This document shows, one piece after another, positions 8,295 to 16,436 of a DNA stretch of 46,029 nt. Position 1 is the first letter of the stretch. Every line of letters begins with the position of its first letter. The DNA is from Thermoplasmata archaeon. Its GTDB lineage: Archaea; Thermoplasmatota; Thermoplasmata; Thermoplasmatales; Thermoplasmataceae. The notes under the pieces were generated by a model. That model did no database searches, was not told where the DNA came from, and worked only from the letters and a program-made list of their open reading frames with translations. The position numbers were made by a program, and so were the translations under genes. The stretch lies in NCBI GenBank assembly GCA_021818675.1, contig JAKATR010000039.1, forward strand, positions 1 to 46,029. Reading direction: 5' to 3'.

Positions 8295-8528
8295 ATGGAT
8301 CAGAAAGAAGTAAAGCTGAGAATATACGGGATGACGTGCGACGATTGTGTTGTAAATGTTACCAGAGCCCTTAAGGAACAGCCCGGGGTTATTGATGTTA
8401 AAGTTTCTTTGAAGGATGGTGCTGGCGTTGTCAATGTAAATCCTGATGAAGTAAAACCACAGGAACTTCTCAGAAACAAAGTTTTTGTTAAGCCCTCACA
8501 CTATAAGGCAACGCTAGTGGAAGATTAA
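8295..8528 (+). CDS. Heavy-metal-associated (HMA) domain metallochaperone
   Basis: A 77-residue single HMA domain. The metal-binding motif GMTCDDC is at residues 12-18 with C15 and C18. In other mer systems a MerP-like or fused HMA domain binds Hg(II) and delivers it to MerA; here it is a separate cytosolic protein with no signal peptide. The ATG at 8295 gives a normal HMA N-terminus. Upstream in-frame codons back to 8208 encode a hydrophobic stretch unlike the family and overlap the promoter. Its stop is 14 nt before the merA start. Confidence 0.87.
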   Translation: MDQKEVKLRIYGMTCDDCVVNVTRALKEQPGVIDVKVSLKDGAGVVNVNPDEVKPQELLRNKVFVKPSHYKATLVED

Positions 8529-8542
8529 GGAGGCTGGATATT

Positions 8543-9982
8543 ATGAACAGTGAAATACAGACGTTTGATCTGATCATACTTGGAAAGGGAGCTGCTGCAT
8601 TTTCAGCAGCTATTAAGGCCTCAGAGATCAGTAATGGAGAGATGAAAATCGCAATGATTGGCATGGGACCACTTGGAGGGACCTGTGTAAACGTTGGTTG
8701 TGTTCCATCCAAGTACCTTCTGGAGGCTTCCCACGCCGTTTTCAAACCTGAGCACCCTAAAATGGAGGGCATTTTTGAAACGCCCATAAAACACGATTTT
8801 TCCAGAATTATGAAAGGCTTAAGGAACTATGTCAGTCATGCAAGAGATGTAAAGTATTCAAAAGTTATAGAGAGTTACCAGAATGTCAAAGTAATTGAAG
8901 GGCTTGGAAAATTTGTGGACAGAAAAACAGTAATGATTACTAACGCAGATGGGAAGGAATTATCAAGAATTTCCAGTTCAAACATATTGATCGCAACAGG
9001 TTCGACTCCCACTTCCCCTAATATTGAAGGGCTCTCCCATACTGGATACCTTACCAGCAATACGCTATGGGATATTGAAGAATTACCTGAATCGATTGCA
9101 ATAATAGGTGGAGGGGCAATTGGACTTGAAATGGGACAGGCGTTGCTGCATTTAGGTTCGAAGGTTGTTGTTATAGAAGCTCTTGATTCACTGCTTCCGC
9201 AAACAGAACCTGAAATAGGAAGTTCCCTGAAAACTTTGCTTGAAGCAGAAGGGATGAAATTTTACCTCAGAGCAAGGGTCAATGCAGTTAAGAAAACTGC
9301 GAGTGGAAAAACGTTGGAAGTCCTTACACACAGAGGAAAAGAAAGTGTTGATGTGAAGGAGATCATTGTTGCCACGGGTAGAAAACCGAATACTGAGACT
9401 TTGAATCTGGAAGCTGCCGGCGTGAAAACAGATCCCAGAGGCCTTATTATTACATCCCCAACCATGAAGACGTCTGCACCGGGCATTTACGCCGCAGGGG
9501 ATTGTGTTTCAAAGAAGATGTTCCTTGAAACCCTGGCTGCAAGAGAAGGAGTAATTGCTGCCAGCAACATGTTTGGGGAGGAATTGAAAATTGATTATGA
9601 ATCATCTACATGGGCGGTTTTTACAAGTCCACAGGTAGCAGGAGTGGGAATGACTGAGAATGAATTTTCGAAGACTAACGGCTCATGTTCGTGTAGACTA
9701 TTTTCCCTGTCAAATCTCACAAAGGCTAGTATAATGGGGGAAACAGAAGGTATCATAAAGATCACAGTCGATCCAAGAGATAATAGAATTGCCGGGATGC
9801 ATATAATGGCGCCAAATGCCACTGATATAATTACTGAAGGCGCCTACGCTGTGAAAAATGGATATACCATTGATGATATTATATCCACAAGCCACATATT
9901 TCCCTCAATATCAGAAGGTATAAAGCTTGCTGCCCAATCCTTCATAAGAGACCTGTCGAAAATGGCATGCTGTGTGGAGTAA
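8543..9982 (+). CDS. merA: Mercuric reductase
   Basis: A 479-residue flavoprotein disulfide reductase, expected to reduce Hg(II) to Hg(0) with NAD(P)H in the cytosol. The redox-active pair is in GGTCVNVGC (C48, C53). A second dinucleotide signature IIGGGAIGLE and the FAD motif ending in YAAGDC follow, then the dimerisation domain. The decisive feature is the C-terminal cysteine pair (C476, C477; MACCVE), which receives Hg(II) in MerA and is missing from lipoamide dehydrogenase. The enzyme lacks its own N-terminal HMA domain; the preceding gene supplies one. A strong AGGAGG lies 9 nt before the ATG. Confidence 0.95.
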   Translation: MNSEIQTFDLIILGKGAAAFSAAIKASEISNGEMKIAMIGMGPLGGTCVNVGCVPSKYLLEASHAVFKPEHPKMEGIFETPIKHDFSRIMKGLRNYVSHARDVKYSKVIESYQNVKVIEGLGKFVDRKTVMITNADGKELSRISSSNILIATGSTPTSPNIEGLSHTGYLTSNTLWDIEELPESIAIIGGGAIGLEMGQALLHLGSKVVVIEALDSLLPQTEPEIGSSLKTLLEAEGMKFYLRARVNAVKKTASGKTLEVLTHRGKESVDVKEIIVATGRKPNTETLNLEAAGVKTDPRGLIITSPTMKTSAPGIYAAGDCVSKKMFLETLAAREGVIAASNMFGEELKIDYESSTWAVFTSPQVAGVGMTENEFSKTNGSCSCRLFSLSNLTKASIMGETEGIIKITVDPRDNRIAGMHIMAPNATDIITEGAYAVKNGYTIDDIISTSHIFPSISEGIKLAAQSFIRDLSKMACCVE

Positions 9983-9987
9983 TAGCT

Positions 9988-10374
9988 ATGGAAGAAGATC
10001 AAGTAATTTCGAAATACCAGTTTGCTGAAACTATTGAAATTCTAAGAAAAGCCATAGAAGATAATGGTCTCAAGGTGGTTTCATTCATTGATGCAAGAGA
10101 AAACCTGAAAAAAATCGGCGCTAATATTGGAGGGAATTCTATACTGGAGGTCTTCCATCCAAAGTTTGCTCTTGAAGTCCTTCAGCATGATCTGAAAGCG
10201 GGTATCGTTCCTCCCTTGAGAATTTATGTTTATGAGGATGGCAATAAAACAAAGGTAGTTGCGCAAAGTGCATCGAAGCTGTTTGAACCTTTCACCGGAC
10301 TTGGAGATCTTGCCAGACGGATTGATCGCATGATTCAATCCATAACGAGCTCAGTGACATCCTCCCCCAGCTAA
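9988..10374 (+). CDS. DUF302 family protein with IS-derived tail
   Basis: A 128-residue protein matching the DUF302 pattern: a helical N-terminal part, then HPKFALEVLQHDLKAGIVPPLRIYVYED (residues about 52-80, quoted in part) followed by a variable tail. The family's function is not established; some members sit beside metal and redox genes. It is the third gene of the mer cluster: ATG at 9988, with GGAG 8 nt upstream inside the end of merA. The last eight or so residues and the stop codon are encoded by the inverted terminal end of a tnpB-type element (from about 10354), so the native C-terminus has probably been replaced. The tail is short and low-complexity (serine/threonine), so function may be unaffected. 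Confidence 0.72.
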   Translation: MEEDQVISKYQFAETIEILRKAIEDNGLKVVSFIDARENLKKIGANIGGNSILEVFHPKFALEVLQHDLKAGIVPPLRIYVYEDGNKTKVVAQSASKLFEPFTGLGDLARRIDRMIQSITSSVTSSPS

Positions 10375-10385
10375 CGCAGAGGGCT
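10354..10385 (-). mobile_element. IS200/IS605-type right-end remnant
   Basis: Read on the minus strand, GGGAAGCCCTCTGCGTTAG is followed by CTGGGGGAGGATGTCAC. The pattern of GAAGCCC, a loop, GGGGGAGG and ATGTCAC just after a tnpB stop codon is the usual right end (and guide-RNA 3' region) of IS200/IS605-family elements, as I recall it. It overlaps the 3' end of the DUF302 gene on the plus strand. No matching left end was seen in this window. Confidence 0.5.
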
Positions 10386-10535
10386 TCCCGTTTCAGTGAC
10401 CGGAGTTTCCATTGCTGACAGATCTCCAATCTCCACGAGCTTAAACCTTGAAAGATTCTGATTTTATTGAATCTTCAACTATGTTTTGGCAGCAAACTAA
10501 CGGGAATGCGATCGTGTCGGTCCAGTCCAGGTTCA
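10371..10535 (-). pseudogene. tnpB (IS605 OrfB) C-terminal remnant
   Basis: On the minus strand the frame ending at the TAG at 10371-10373 reads LVEIGDLSAMETPVTETG plus SPLR, the characteristic tail of archaeal TnpB proteins. Going upstream, in-frame stops appear near 10466, and another frame carries GLDRHDRIPVSLLPKHS, which looks like a mutated form of the conserved GxxxDRDxNAAxNIL helix near the end of TnpB. At least one frameshift and missense decay are therefore present, and nothing of the transposase core remains. It marks an old insertion beside the mer operon. Confidence 0.55.
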
Positions 10536-10654
10536 AAAGCAAGGTTATATTACGTTTTTATGTACTTTCATAATATATAACAGGTTATGGAATTGTAAGC
10601 ATTGCCTGAATAAGAATAAGAAGATGATTGAGTGTTTACTCGCCGTTTAATCCT

Positions 10655-11071
10655 TTATTCCAGGTCCATAAAACTGTGCAAAATATGGCTGTACCCTGAA
10701 AGTTCCCATAGCTGTTCCCTTAAGCGATCCCTATCTGGCTTTTCCTTCAGCAATTCGAGTATGCTTGAATCCCATTTTTCAATGTCATTTTTGAAATTTC
10801 TTACGATTTTCGAAGCGTCTGGATGAGAGAGAATAGGAGCATTGGTATTTCCAGTAAGTGCACACATTTGCACAAATCTGGCCAGGGCAAGATCCAGAAA
10901 ATAGAATTTCTCCATATCTATGACAAGGTATATACCCTCTGTCTCTCGATACATGAATATATCTGATCCCCTTGGCAGTTCCATGTATTTTTCCCATTTG
11001 ACTCCTGTAAGGTAATCCTCGGGAAATTTCTTGAAGCCAATCCTTTGTTTGAGATCATCCCACTCTATCAT
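10655..11071 (-). CDS. Conserved hypothetical protein, 138 aa
   Basis: A soluble 138-residue protein not recognised as a known family. It is rich in acidic and aromatic residues, with no signal peptide or membrane segment. The centre (YRETEGIYLVIDMEKFYFLDLALARFV, about 42-68, quoted in part) looks like two beta strands and a helix. The C-terminal third is charged and helical. Start: ATG at 11071 with GGAGGG 6 nt upstream; an in-frame GTG directly before it is an alternative. The stop of the phosphoesterase gene lies 14 nt upstream, so the two form an operon, which is the only functional hint. Confidence 0.65.
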   Translation of the reverse strand: MIEWDDLKQRIGFKKFPEDYLTGVKWEKYMELPRGSDIFMYRETEGIYLVIDMEKFYFLDLALARFVQMCALTGNTNAPILSHPDASKIVRNFKNDIEKWDSSILELLKEKPDRDRLREQLWELSGYSHILHSFMDLE

Positions 11072-11085
11072 CACTTACCCTCCAC

Positions 11086-11772
11086 TTACCCATAATATGA
11101 AAGCAGCTTTTCAAGAATAACATTATCTTTAACCAATTCCTTAAGCAGTTTTTTAACTTTTTCATTTTCGTATTTGAAGCGATGAAATTCCAGAGTATCC
11201 CTATCCAGATCCATAATCACATATGATGGGGCAGGATTACCATCCCTTGGCATTCCACAGCTTCCCGGGTTAATAATCCTTGCCTTGTATAGTGCTGGAA
11301 AATGTGTATGCCCTGACATAATCCATGAAAATCTCTTCAGGTTCGGATCTTCGGCTATGCGTTCCATTTCTTTTCCATAGGTGTATTCAAAGAGATTATC
11401 GTATGGAGAACCATGCATCATAAGGCAGCGAACCCCATCTAACTCAATGTCTGTTTTGATTTTAAATGTGTTAAGAATATCTTTAGAGGATTTATCCAAT
11501 AATTTGTTTGTGATATTTTCCATGGTATAAAGGGCAATATCTAAGGTCTTTGGACTGCACTTCGGATCCGCACCATAAAGAACTGCATTATCATGATTTC
11601 CCATGATTCTATGTTTCACGTTGTCTTTGATCCATTGAAGCGTATCAACAGGTTGAGGACCATAATTAATAGCATCTCCCAAAAAAATTACCTCATCATA
11701 TTGTTCAATTTTATCCAACTCTTTTAGGGCTTCGTAATTTGAATGTACGTCAGAAATTATAAGCAATTTCAT
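11086..11772 (-). CDS. Calcineurin-like metallophosphoesterase (YfcE/MJ0936 type)
   Basis: A 228-residue phosphoesterase with all family metal motifs in order: SDVHSN (D8, H10), GDAINYG, GNHD near residue 59, a mid-protein MHGSPYD, and GHTHFPA. The two-metal centre hydrolyses phosphodiesters or nucleotides; small archaeal members act on cyclic nucleotides or model substrates, and the physiological substrate is unknown. The start ATG directly precedes KLLIISDVH, which leaves no room for a longer natural N-terminus. It is followed by the unknown 138-residue gene. Confidence 0.88.
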   Translation of the reverse strand: MKLLIISDVHSNYEALKELDKIEQYDEVIFLGDAINYGPQPVDTLQWIKDNVKHRIMGNHDNAVLYGADPKCSPKTLDIALYTMENITNKLLDKSSKDILNTFKIKTDIELDGVRCLMMHGSPYDNLFEYTYGKEMERIAEDPNLKRFSWIMSGHTHFPALYKARIINPGSCGMPRDGNPAPSYVIMDLDRDTLEFHRFKYENEKVKKLLKELVKDNVILEKLLSYYG

Positions 11773-11795
11773 ATTTCTAAATGTTCTCCAACGAT

Positions 11796-12254
11796 TTACG
11801 ACTTTACCTTGCGATTTTTCTGTACATCATAACGGCTGGAAAATCTGAGATAAAAGGAAGAGAGAAAATATCCTGAAAGTGCTGATATTAATATGTAACC
11901 GATGTCAATTATGTCTCCCTTAAATGGATATATTAAGACAAAGAATAGTCCAAAAATTATTCCAAGAACTATTCCGCGCTTTCCCGGGCTTAATTTTCCA
12001 AAAAGTTGTCCAGTTCTCTCAAATATTAAGGAGATAATTATTCCTCCCATCAGACCTAATATTATAAGTGCAATAACAAGTACAAAGGCAAATGTTTGAA
12101 AAGATGGTGCTGGTGATGTTCCGCTGGAATTCAAAAAGGATGTTACCTGACTCCGGTTAAGAGATAGGATCAGGTAGGAAAAGAATCCAGTAAAGACCCC
12201 CCAAAAGCCGCCTGATAATATACCGGCTCTGAACAGACTTCTCGAAATGGCCAT
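11796..12254 (-). CDS. Small polytopic membrane protein, 152 aa
   Basis: A 152-residue protein with four predicted membrane segments (about residues 12-30, 47-74, 92-110 and 117-135) and a basic C-terminus, giving an inside-positive end. No family recognised. It is encoded upstream of the phosphoesterase on the same strand, with a 23-nt gap, so co-transcription is possible. The start ATG follows a 5-bp inverted repeat flanking a TATA-like TTTTATAAT. Confidence 0.6.
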   Translation of the reverse strand: MAISRSLFRAGILSGGFWGVFTGFFSYLILSLNRSQVTSFLNSSGTSPAPSFQTFAFVLVIALIILGLMGGIIISLIFERTGQLFGKLSPGKRGIVLGIIFGLFFVLIYPFKGDIIDIGYILISALSGYFLSSFYLRFSSRYDVQKNRKVKS

Positions 12255-12339
12255 TAACGCTTAAGACGAAGATGGCTTTTATAATTTGCTAAGCCGCAAA
12301 ATTTAGTAATGTTTACAATGATGAGACACATCTTGCATT

Positions 12340-12870
12340 ATGTTTACCGGGAGAGGAGACAAAGGTGAAACCGATACGGGAACGGGCCAACGTGTGAACA
12401 AGGGATCCCCAATAATCGACCTCGAAGGAGACCTTGATGAACTGAATTCCTTCGTTGGATTTGCCAGGTCCATTTCCAGATGGAACGATATAAAAGGTGA
12501 TCTTGAAGCAGTTCAGAGAGATCTTTTCACAGTAGGCGAGCATGTAACATTAAAAGGAAGAAAGAGGATCATTACCGATGACAGGGTCACATGGCTTGAG
12601 GATAGAATTGCTCAATATAGTAAGGAGTTTGGAAAGGTAACATTGTTTGTTCTTCAGGGAGGTTCACAGGAAGCATCGTCATTGCACATAGCCAGAACAG
12701 TTTGCAGGAGAGCAGAGAGAGATTTGACAAGAATAGCAGCAGAAAGAGAGATCGATAAGGCTGTACAGGGATATATGAACAGGCTTTCAAGTCTATTCTT
12801 CTATCATGCCCTTGTCTCCAATAAGAGGCTTGGTGTCGAAGAAGAAATATGGCCCTTAAAGTATCCGTGA
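12340..12870 (+). CDS. Cob(I)alamin adenosyltransferase, PduO type
   Basis: A 176-residue enzyme that transfers the adenosyl group of ATP to cob(I)alamin to make coenzyme B12. The N-terminal TGRGDKGETDTG is the ATP-binding loop of the PduO class, and RTVCRRAERDL near residues 112-122 is its hallmark active-site helix. A Thermoplasma member of this family has a solved structure. The product is the cofactor needed by the class II ribonucleotide reductase at 19.5 kb. The start ATG at 12340 gives the standard MFTGRGDKG N-terminus. The 3' end overlaps the convergent hydrolase gene by 15 nt. Confidence 0.92.
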   Translation: MFTGRGDKGETDTGTGQRVNKGSPIIDLEGDLDELNSFVGFARSISRWNDIKGDLEAVQRDLFTVGEHVTLKGRKRIITDDRVTWLEDRIAQYSKEFGKVTLFVLQGGSQEASSLHIARTVCRRAERDLTRIAAEREIDKAVQGYMNRLSSLFFYHALVSNKRLGVEEEIWPLKYP

Positions 12871-13548
12871 ACCGAGAGATTTTGGAAGAGATTTCTCTTC
12901 TGCCGCATATTTGAATATTGTGTTGACCATTTTTTCCCTTCTGATCGTGGTCGGTTCCCCATGGCCCGGATATACTTTATAATCTTCACCGATCTTCCAC
13001 AGTTTCCAAAGGCTTTCAACCATGTCTGTCTCAGAACCGCCTACATCTATTCTCCCTATACCACCGGCAAACAGGGTGTCTCCTGTCATCAGATTCCTAT
13101 CAAAGGAGAATATGGTACTTCCCGGGGTATGACCCGGATATTCATTTCCATCAATATCTATTTCACCAATTCTAATGGTAATATGCCCCATGAAGGTTTG
13201 ATCCGGGGAAGGTGCCTTGAAGACAGCTCCATGGATAAATTCTCCTATGAGCTTTTCTGATTCCCTCATGATAGGAACTTCCTTAGAACTTATTATGAAT
13301 TTAGCATTGAACTGTTTTTTTAGCTCATCTGCTGCGAGAACATGATCAAAGTGACCGTGTGTGGCAAGGATATATTTGGGTGTGAGCCTGGATTCCTTAA
13401 TGTAATTAATAATAAGTTTACTGTTTCCTCCCGGGTCCATTATAGCACATTCCCCTGCACTTCCAATTATGTAGCAGTTAGTCATAAGCTGACCAACAGT
13501 TATCTTTTTTAACGACACCATTCCGGGCATTGAATAAATATCATCCAT
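12856..13548 (-). CDS. Metallo-beta-lactamase fold hydrolase (glyoxalase II-like)
   Basis: A 230-residue hydrolase with the metal-binding motif THGHFDH (H64, H66, D68, H69), then YPGHTPGS, MTGDTLF and YPGHGEPT, which supply the remaining ligands. Members hydrolyse glutathione-type thioesters or oxidise persulfides; the length fits the glyoxalase-II-like branch rather than RNase Z or beta-CASP enzymes. Without glutathione in archaea the substrate is open. The ATG at 13548 is preferred to the TTG at 13554, because a TATA-like ATTATAATACT lies about 21 nt before it. Divergent from PDO, so a thiol-related role is possible (inference). Confidence 0.85.
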   Translation of the reverse strand: MDDIYSMPGMVSLKKITVGQLMTNCYIIGSAGECAIMDPGGNSKLIINYIKESRLTPKYILATHGHFDHVLAADELKKQFNAKFIISSKEVPIMRESEKLIGEFIHGAVFKAPSPDQTFMGHITIRIGEIDIDGNEYPGHTPGSTIFSFDRNLMTGDTLFAGGIGRIDVGGSETDMVESLWKLWKIGEDYKVYPGHGEPTTIRREKMVNTIFKYAAEEKSLPKSLGSRIL

Positions 13549-13678
13549 TGGCAAATAAAGATTAGTATTATAATCAATTCAGAAAAAAACGGGTTTTCCC
13601 GCAGGAATATTCTGGCAAGTGCGATCCTGATATTTTACTCTAATCTTTGAACGTTTACCCTTAATTCTAATAACTAAA

Positions 13679-13690
13679 ACTTAAATAAAC
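13679..13690 (+). promoter_or_regulatory. TATA-like box of the PDO gene
   Basis: ACTTAAATAAAC is centred about 24 nt before the ATG at 13708. No Shine-Dalgarno is visible, which fits a leaderless mRNA. Confidence 0.45.
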
Positions 13691-13707
13691 GGGTATGATG
13701 ATATACA

Positions 13708-14367
13708 ATGCCACTGATTAATGATGAATACCGAAAGCTTTTGACCAGTGAATTCCAGAAAATACTGGTTCACGATGTTAAACTGATTGTTTTTATCAAG
13801 GAGGGGGAAGATTGTAAATATTGTGCAGAGACCGTTACCCTCTGCAATGAACTCACCGAACTCAATAAAAAAATAACCTGTGAAGTTATAAAAGAAAATG
13901 ACCCTCTTGTTTCAAAATACAATATAGAGAGATACCCGGCAATTATAGTAACCGGAAATGGGATAGAGGATAGCAGGGTAAGATACTATGGAATTCCTTC
14001 CGGTTATGAATTCGGAACTCTGATTGAAGATATTGAAGAAGTATCAAGGGCAAAGAAAGAGATTGATGAAAAAGCCCTTGCAAAAATCTCCACAATCAAC
14101 AAACCCATCAAAATAAAAGTATTCGTAACTCCAACATGCCCATATTGCCCAAGAGCCGTAAAAATAGCTCACAAATTTGCAATAGCAAATCCAAACATCA
14201 TAGGAGAAATGATTGAAACTCACGAATTTCAGGAGGATGCGACCAGGTTTGGGGTATCAAGCGTGCCGCACATAGTCATAAATGATGATGTGCAATTCGT
14301 TGGTGCTTTGCCAGAGGAGGAGTTTGCAAATAATGTCCTTGAAGCGTTCAATAAGATGAATCAGTAA
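13708..14367 (+). CDS. Protein disulfide oxidoreductase (two thioredoxin folds)
   Basis: A 219-residue PDO built of two glutaredoxin-like domains, the archaeal cytosolic thiol-disulfide exchanger. The N-terminal domain carries CKYC (C36, C39) and the C-terminal one CPYC (C144, C147); both active sites are intact. Each domain has the cis-proline loop: RYPAI near residue 77 and SVPHI in the C-terminal domain. PDOs maintain intracellular disulfides and reduce peroxiredoxins or RNR-type enzymes in thermophiles and acidophiles. Confidence 0.93.
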   Translation: MPLINDEYRKLLTSEFQKILVHDVKLIVFIKEGEDCKYCAETVTLCNELTELNKKITCEVIKENDPLVSKYNIERYPAIIVTGNGIEDSRVRYYGIPSGYEFGTLIEDIEEVSRAKKEIDEKALAKISTINKPIKIKVFVTPTCPYCPRAVKIAHKFAIANPNIIGEMIETHEFQEDATRFGVSSVPHIVINDDVQFVGALPEEEFANNVLEAFNKMNQ

Positions 14368-14410
14368 ATTCATCATCAGGTCGTTTCAAATTGGAATAAC
14401 CTTTATTTTC

Positions 14411-14572
14411 TCAGTCGTCCTTTTTTATAATAACATATACCTTTTTTCCAATGAATTCCTTTGGACACGTTACTTTGGCGCCTGATCCAAATTTTGTAAC
14501 CGTTTTTTCCATATAAGCCTGAATATTTTTCACGGTGAGTTCATTTTCTTCCTTGATTTCTACCTTTTTCAT
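14411..14572 (-). CDS. DUF2080-like transposon-associated small protein, 53 aa
   Basis: A 53-residue reading frame. It begins MKKVEIKEENELTVK and ends with TKFGSGAKVTCPKEFIGKKV then YVIIKKDD. The pattern of a glycine-rich turn, a strand, (V/C)PKE(F/Y/W)IGKKV and a final hydrophobic strand is that of DUF2080 proteins, recalled as small archaeal proteins often found beside transposases and possibly an AbrB-like DNA-binding fold. No transposase gene is adjacent here, although a tnpB remnant lies 4 kb away. A TATA-like TAATAGATATA is about 23 nt upstream of the ATG. It converges with PDO. Confidence 0.6.
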   Translation of the reverse strand: MKKVEIKEENELTVKNIQAYMEKTVTKFGSGAKVTCPKEFIGKKVYVIIKKDD

Positions 14573-14750
14573 ATTATGTTAATTGAAGGTATATCTATTA
14601 CTTTTCGTTTTTACGGAGAACGGAATATCTGATTTATAATCAAACTTTAAAATTACAGTTTGGAATCATTGGAATGGTATGGAGAATTTATCAATACCAT
14701 TGAAAATCTTAAAAGAAAAGATCAAATATATGCATAATCTACTCTCTTAA

Positions 14751-15140
14751 ATGGAAGCTGAGGAAATAAGAAACATGATTGCCATGGCCAGGAAGAGAAG
14801 ATGGTTCTTAATAACCGGTATTATTTTATGGATAACCTCGAGCGTCATTTTCGCATATTCTGTGTTAGATACAACAACGATTCCAATCTATCAGGGAAAT
14901 GGAAGATACATAAATAACAGAGTTCCTCTATTGGATTCAAACCCGCTTCTATATTATGGAACTTTTTTTCTCTTATTGGGAATAGCAACAGCTTTTGTGG
15001 CGATATCACAGCGTTACATGAGAAGTGCAATACTGCTCTACATTAAAAAACCCATAACAGATATTTCATATAATGAATATATGAATGCGAAGGGAAACAT
15101 CCTGAAATGGATGAAAGAGGGAGTTCCGGAATATGTGTGA
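14751..15140 (+). CDS. Small membrane protein, 129 aa
   Basis: A 129-residue protein with two predicted transmembrane helices, at about residues 22-42 (ITGIILWITSSVIFAYSVL) and 66-87, separated by a polar extracytoplasmic loop containing YQGNGRYINNR. The N-terminus is basic (ARKRRW), giving an inside orientation, and the C-terminal 40 residues are cytoplasmic. No family recognised. It stands alone between two intergenic gaps, with no operon partner. Confidence 0.55.
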   Translation: MEAEEIRNMIAMARKRRWFLITGIILWITSSVIFAYSVLDTTTIPIYQGNGRYINNRVPLLDSNPLLYYGTFFLLLGIATAFVAISQRYMRSAILLYIKKPITDISYNEYMNAKGNILKWMKEGVPEYV

Positions 15141-15280
15141 TATTTCCAGCAGAATGGTTATAAAAACTGTCGCTAAAGGTTTACAATAAATTCGTTGATC
15201 TCAATATTCTTTTTTCATGTAAGATCTAAAATTGCACCGGAATGATCCCTCACGATTAATAGATAAGATAAAATCAATGT

Positions 15281-16387
15281 TTGAGCTTTGAGATAAAATT
15301 GCCCACGATAGAAGACCGTATAAAGGAAATAGAACAGGAGATAAAAAAGACAAAGTATAACAAGGCCACTGAGAGCCACATAGGTCTCCTGAAAGCAAAG
15401 ATGGCAAGGCTCCAGCTGGAGGCTGAGAGCCATAAGAAATCGGGAGGTGGATCAGGGTTTTCTGTTCCAAAGACCGGGGATGCCACTGTTGCCCTTGTTG
15501 GATATCCAAATGTGGGAAAGAGCAGTCTTGTAAATGCCATGACACACAGCGGTAGTGAAGTTGGAAATTTTGCTTTCACCACATTAAGAGTAATTCCCGG
15601 AATCCTGAAGTATAAAGGCTGCCAGATTCAGATTCTGGATCTCCCAGGAATCATTGAGAATGCTTCTTCAGGTTCAGGAAGAGGCAGAGAGGTTCTTGCA
15701 ATAGTCAGGAATGCAGATCTGGTACTACTGGTTACAGATAATGAAGCAAAGGGAATGGATAAGATAATAGAGGAACTGAGAAAAGTCGGCATAGTTTTGA
15801 ATAGAAAGAGAAAGAATATCTCGATGAAAAGAGCCAATACTGGAGGTATAAGAATCAGGAAACCAAAGTCTTTGAACCTGCCTGAGGAGCAGATTAAAGC
15901 TATTGCCAAAGAGTTTAAAATTACCAATGCTGAGTTGTATATCCGTGAATCAGTTGATTCCGATGATCTCATTGATTTCTTCAGGGGAAATGTTGTGTAT
16001 CTTCCAAGCATGATTGCTGTGAATAAGATCGATCTTCCTCACGATGAGTCAAAGATAAGGGAATTGAGCTCTTTTGGAAAGATTGCAGAAGTGTCTGCAT
16101 CAACTGGCAAGGGTGTGGAAGAGTTAAAAGAAATGATTTACCAGTCACTGAGCCTCGTCAGGGTTTTTCTCAGAGATAAATCTGGAAAGATCGACTACGA
16201 ACGCCCGCTGGTACTTACGGAAGGAACAACGGTCAGAGACGTTTGCAGAAATATAAGCAGGGAAATGCTGGTATCTTTCAAATATGCCATTTTAAGGAGC
16301 GATCGAAGTAAGGTGAATGATATGAGAGTTGGTCTTGAATATTCAGTGGCGGATGGAGATATAATAACCATTGTTAGCAGAAATTGA
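15281..16387 (+). CDS. DRG-family GTP-binding protein with TGS domain
   Basis: A 368-residue GTPase of the Obg/DRG group, thought to act in translation or ribosome function. After a helical N-terminus matching DRG proteins (EIEQEIKKTKYNKATESHIG, about 17-36), it has G1 GYPNVGKSS (74-82), the G2/G3 region with DLPG, G4 NKID and G5 VSASTGKG. A C-terminal TGS domain covers about 295-368. There is no ATG near the family start: the frame begins at TTG 15281, with a second TTG at 15299. An ATG at 15277 is out of frame and closes after four codons. The true start is therefore a TTG or unresolved. Convergent with the threonine ammonia-lyase gene. Confidence 0.93.
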   Translation: MSFEIKLPTIEDRIKEIEQEIKKTKYNKATESHIGLLKAKMARLQLEAESHKKSGGGSGFSVPKTGDATVALVGYPNVGKSSLVNAMTHSGSEVGNFAFTTLRVIPGILKYKGCQIQILDLPGIIENASSGSGRGREVLAIVRNADLVLLVTDNEAKGMDKIIEELRKVGIVLNRKRKNISMKRANTGGIRIRKPKSLNLPEEQIKAIAKEFKITNAELYIRESVDSDDLIDFFRGNVVYLPSMIAVNKIDLPHDESKIRELSSFGKIAEVSASTGKGVEELKEMIYQSLSLVRVFLRDKSGKIDYERPLVLTEGTTVRDVCRNISREMLVSFKYAILRSDRSKVNDMRVGLEYSVADGDIITIVSRN

Positions 16388-16409
16388 AATTCTTCCCAAT
16401 AAACACAGT

Positions 16410-16436
16410 AATTTCACATAGATGAAATGTGAAATT
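16410..16436. terminator. Hairpin between convergent DRG and threonine ammonia-lyase genes
   Basis: A perfect 10-bp inverted repeat, AATTTCACAT (16410-16419) and ATGTGAAATT (16427-16436), with a 7-nt loop. It spans the last codons of the threonine ammonia-lyase gene and lies 22 nt beyond the DRG stop, where both transcripts end. Probably a bidirectional termination or 3'-end structure. Confidence 0.45.

Noticed and set aside
12271-12292. GGCTT/AAGCC inverted repeat around a TATA-like sequence
   Set aside because: Only 5-bp arms; likely to occur by chance in AT-rich DNA.
12961-13260. 99-codon plus-strand frame opposite the metallo-beta-lactamase gene
   Set aside because: Shadow of a hydrolase with all metal motifs intact.
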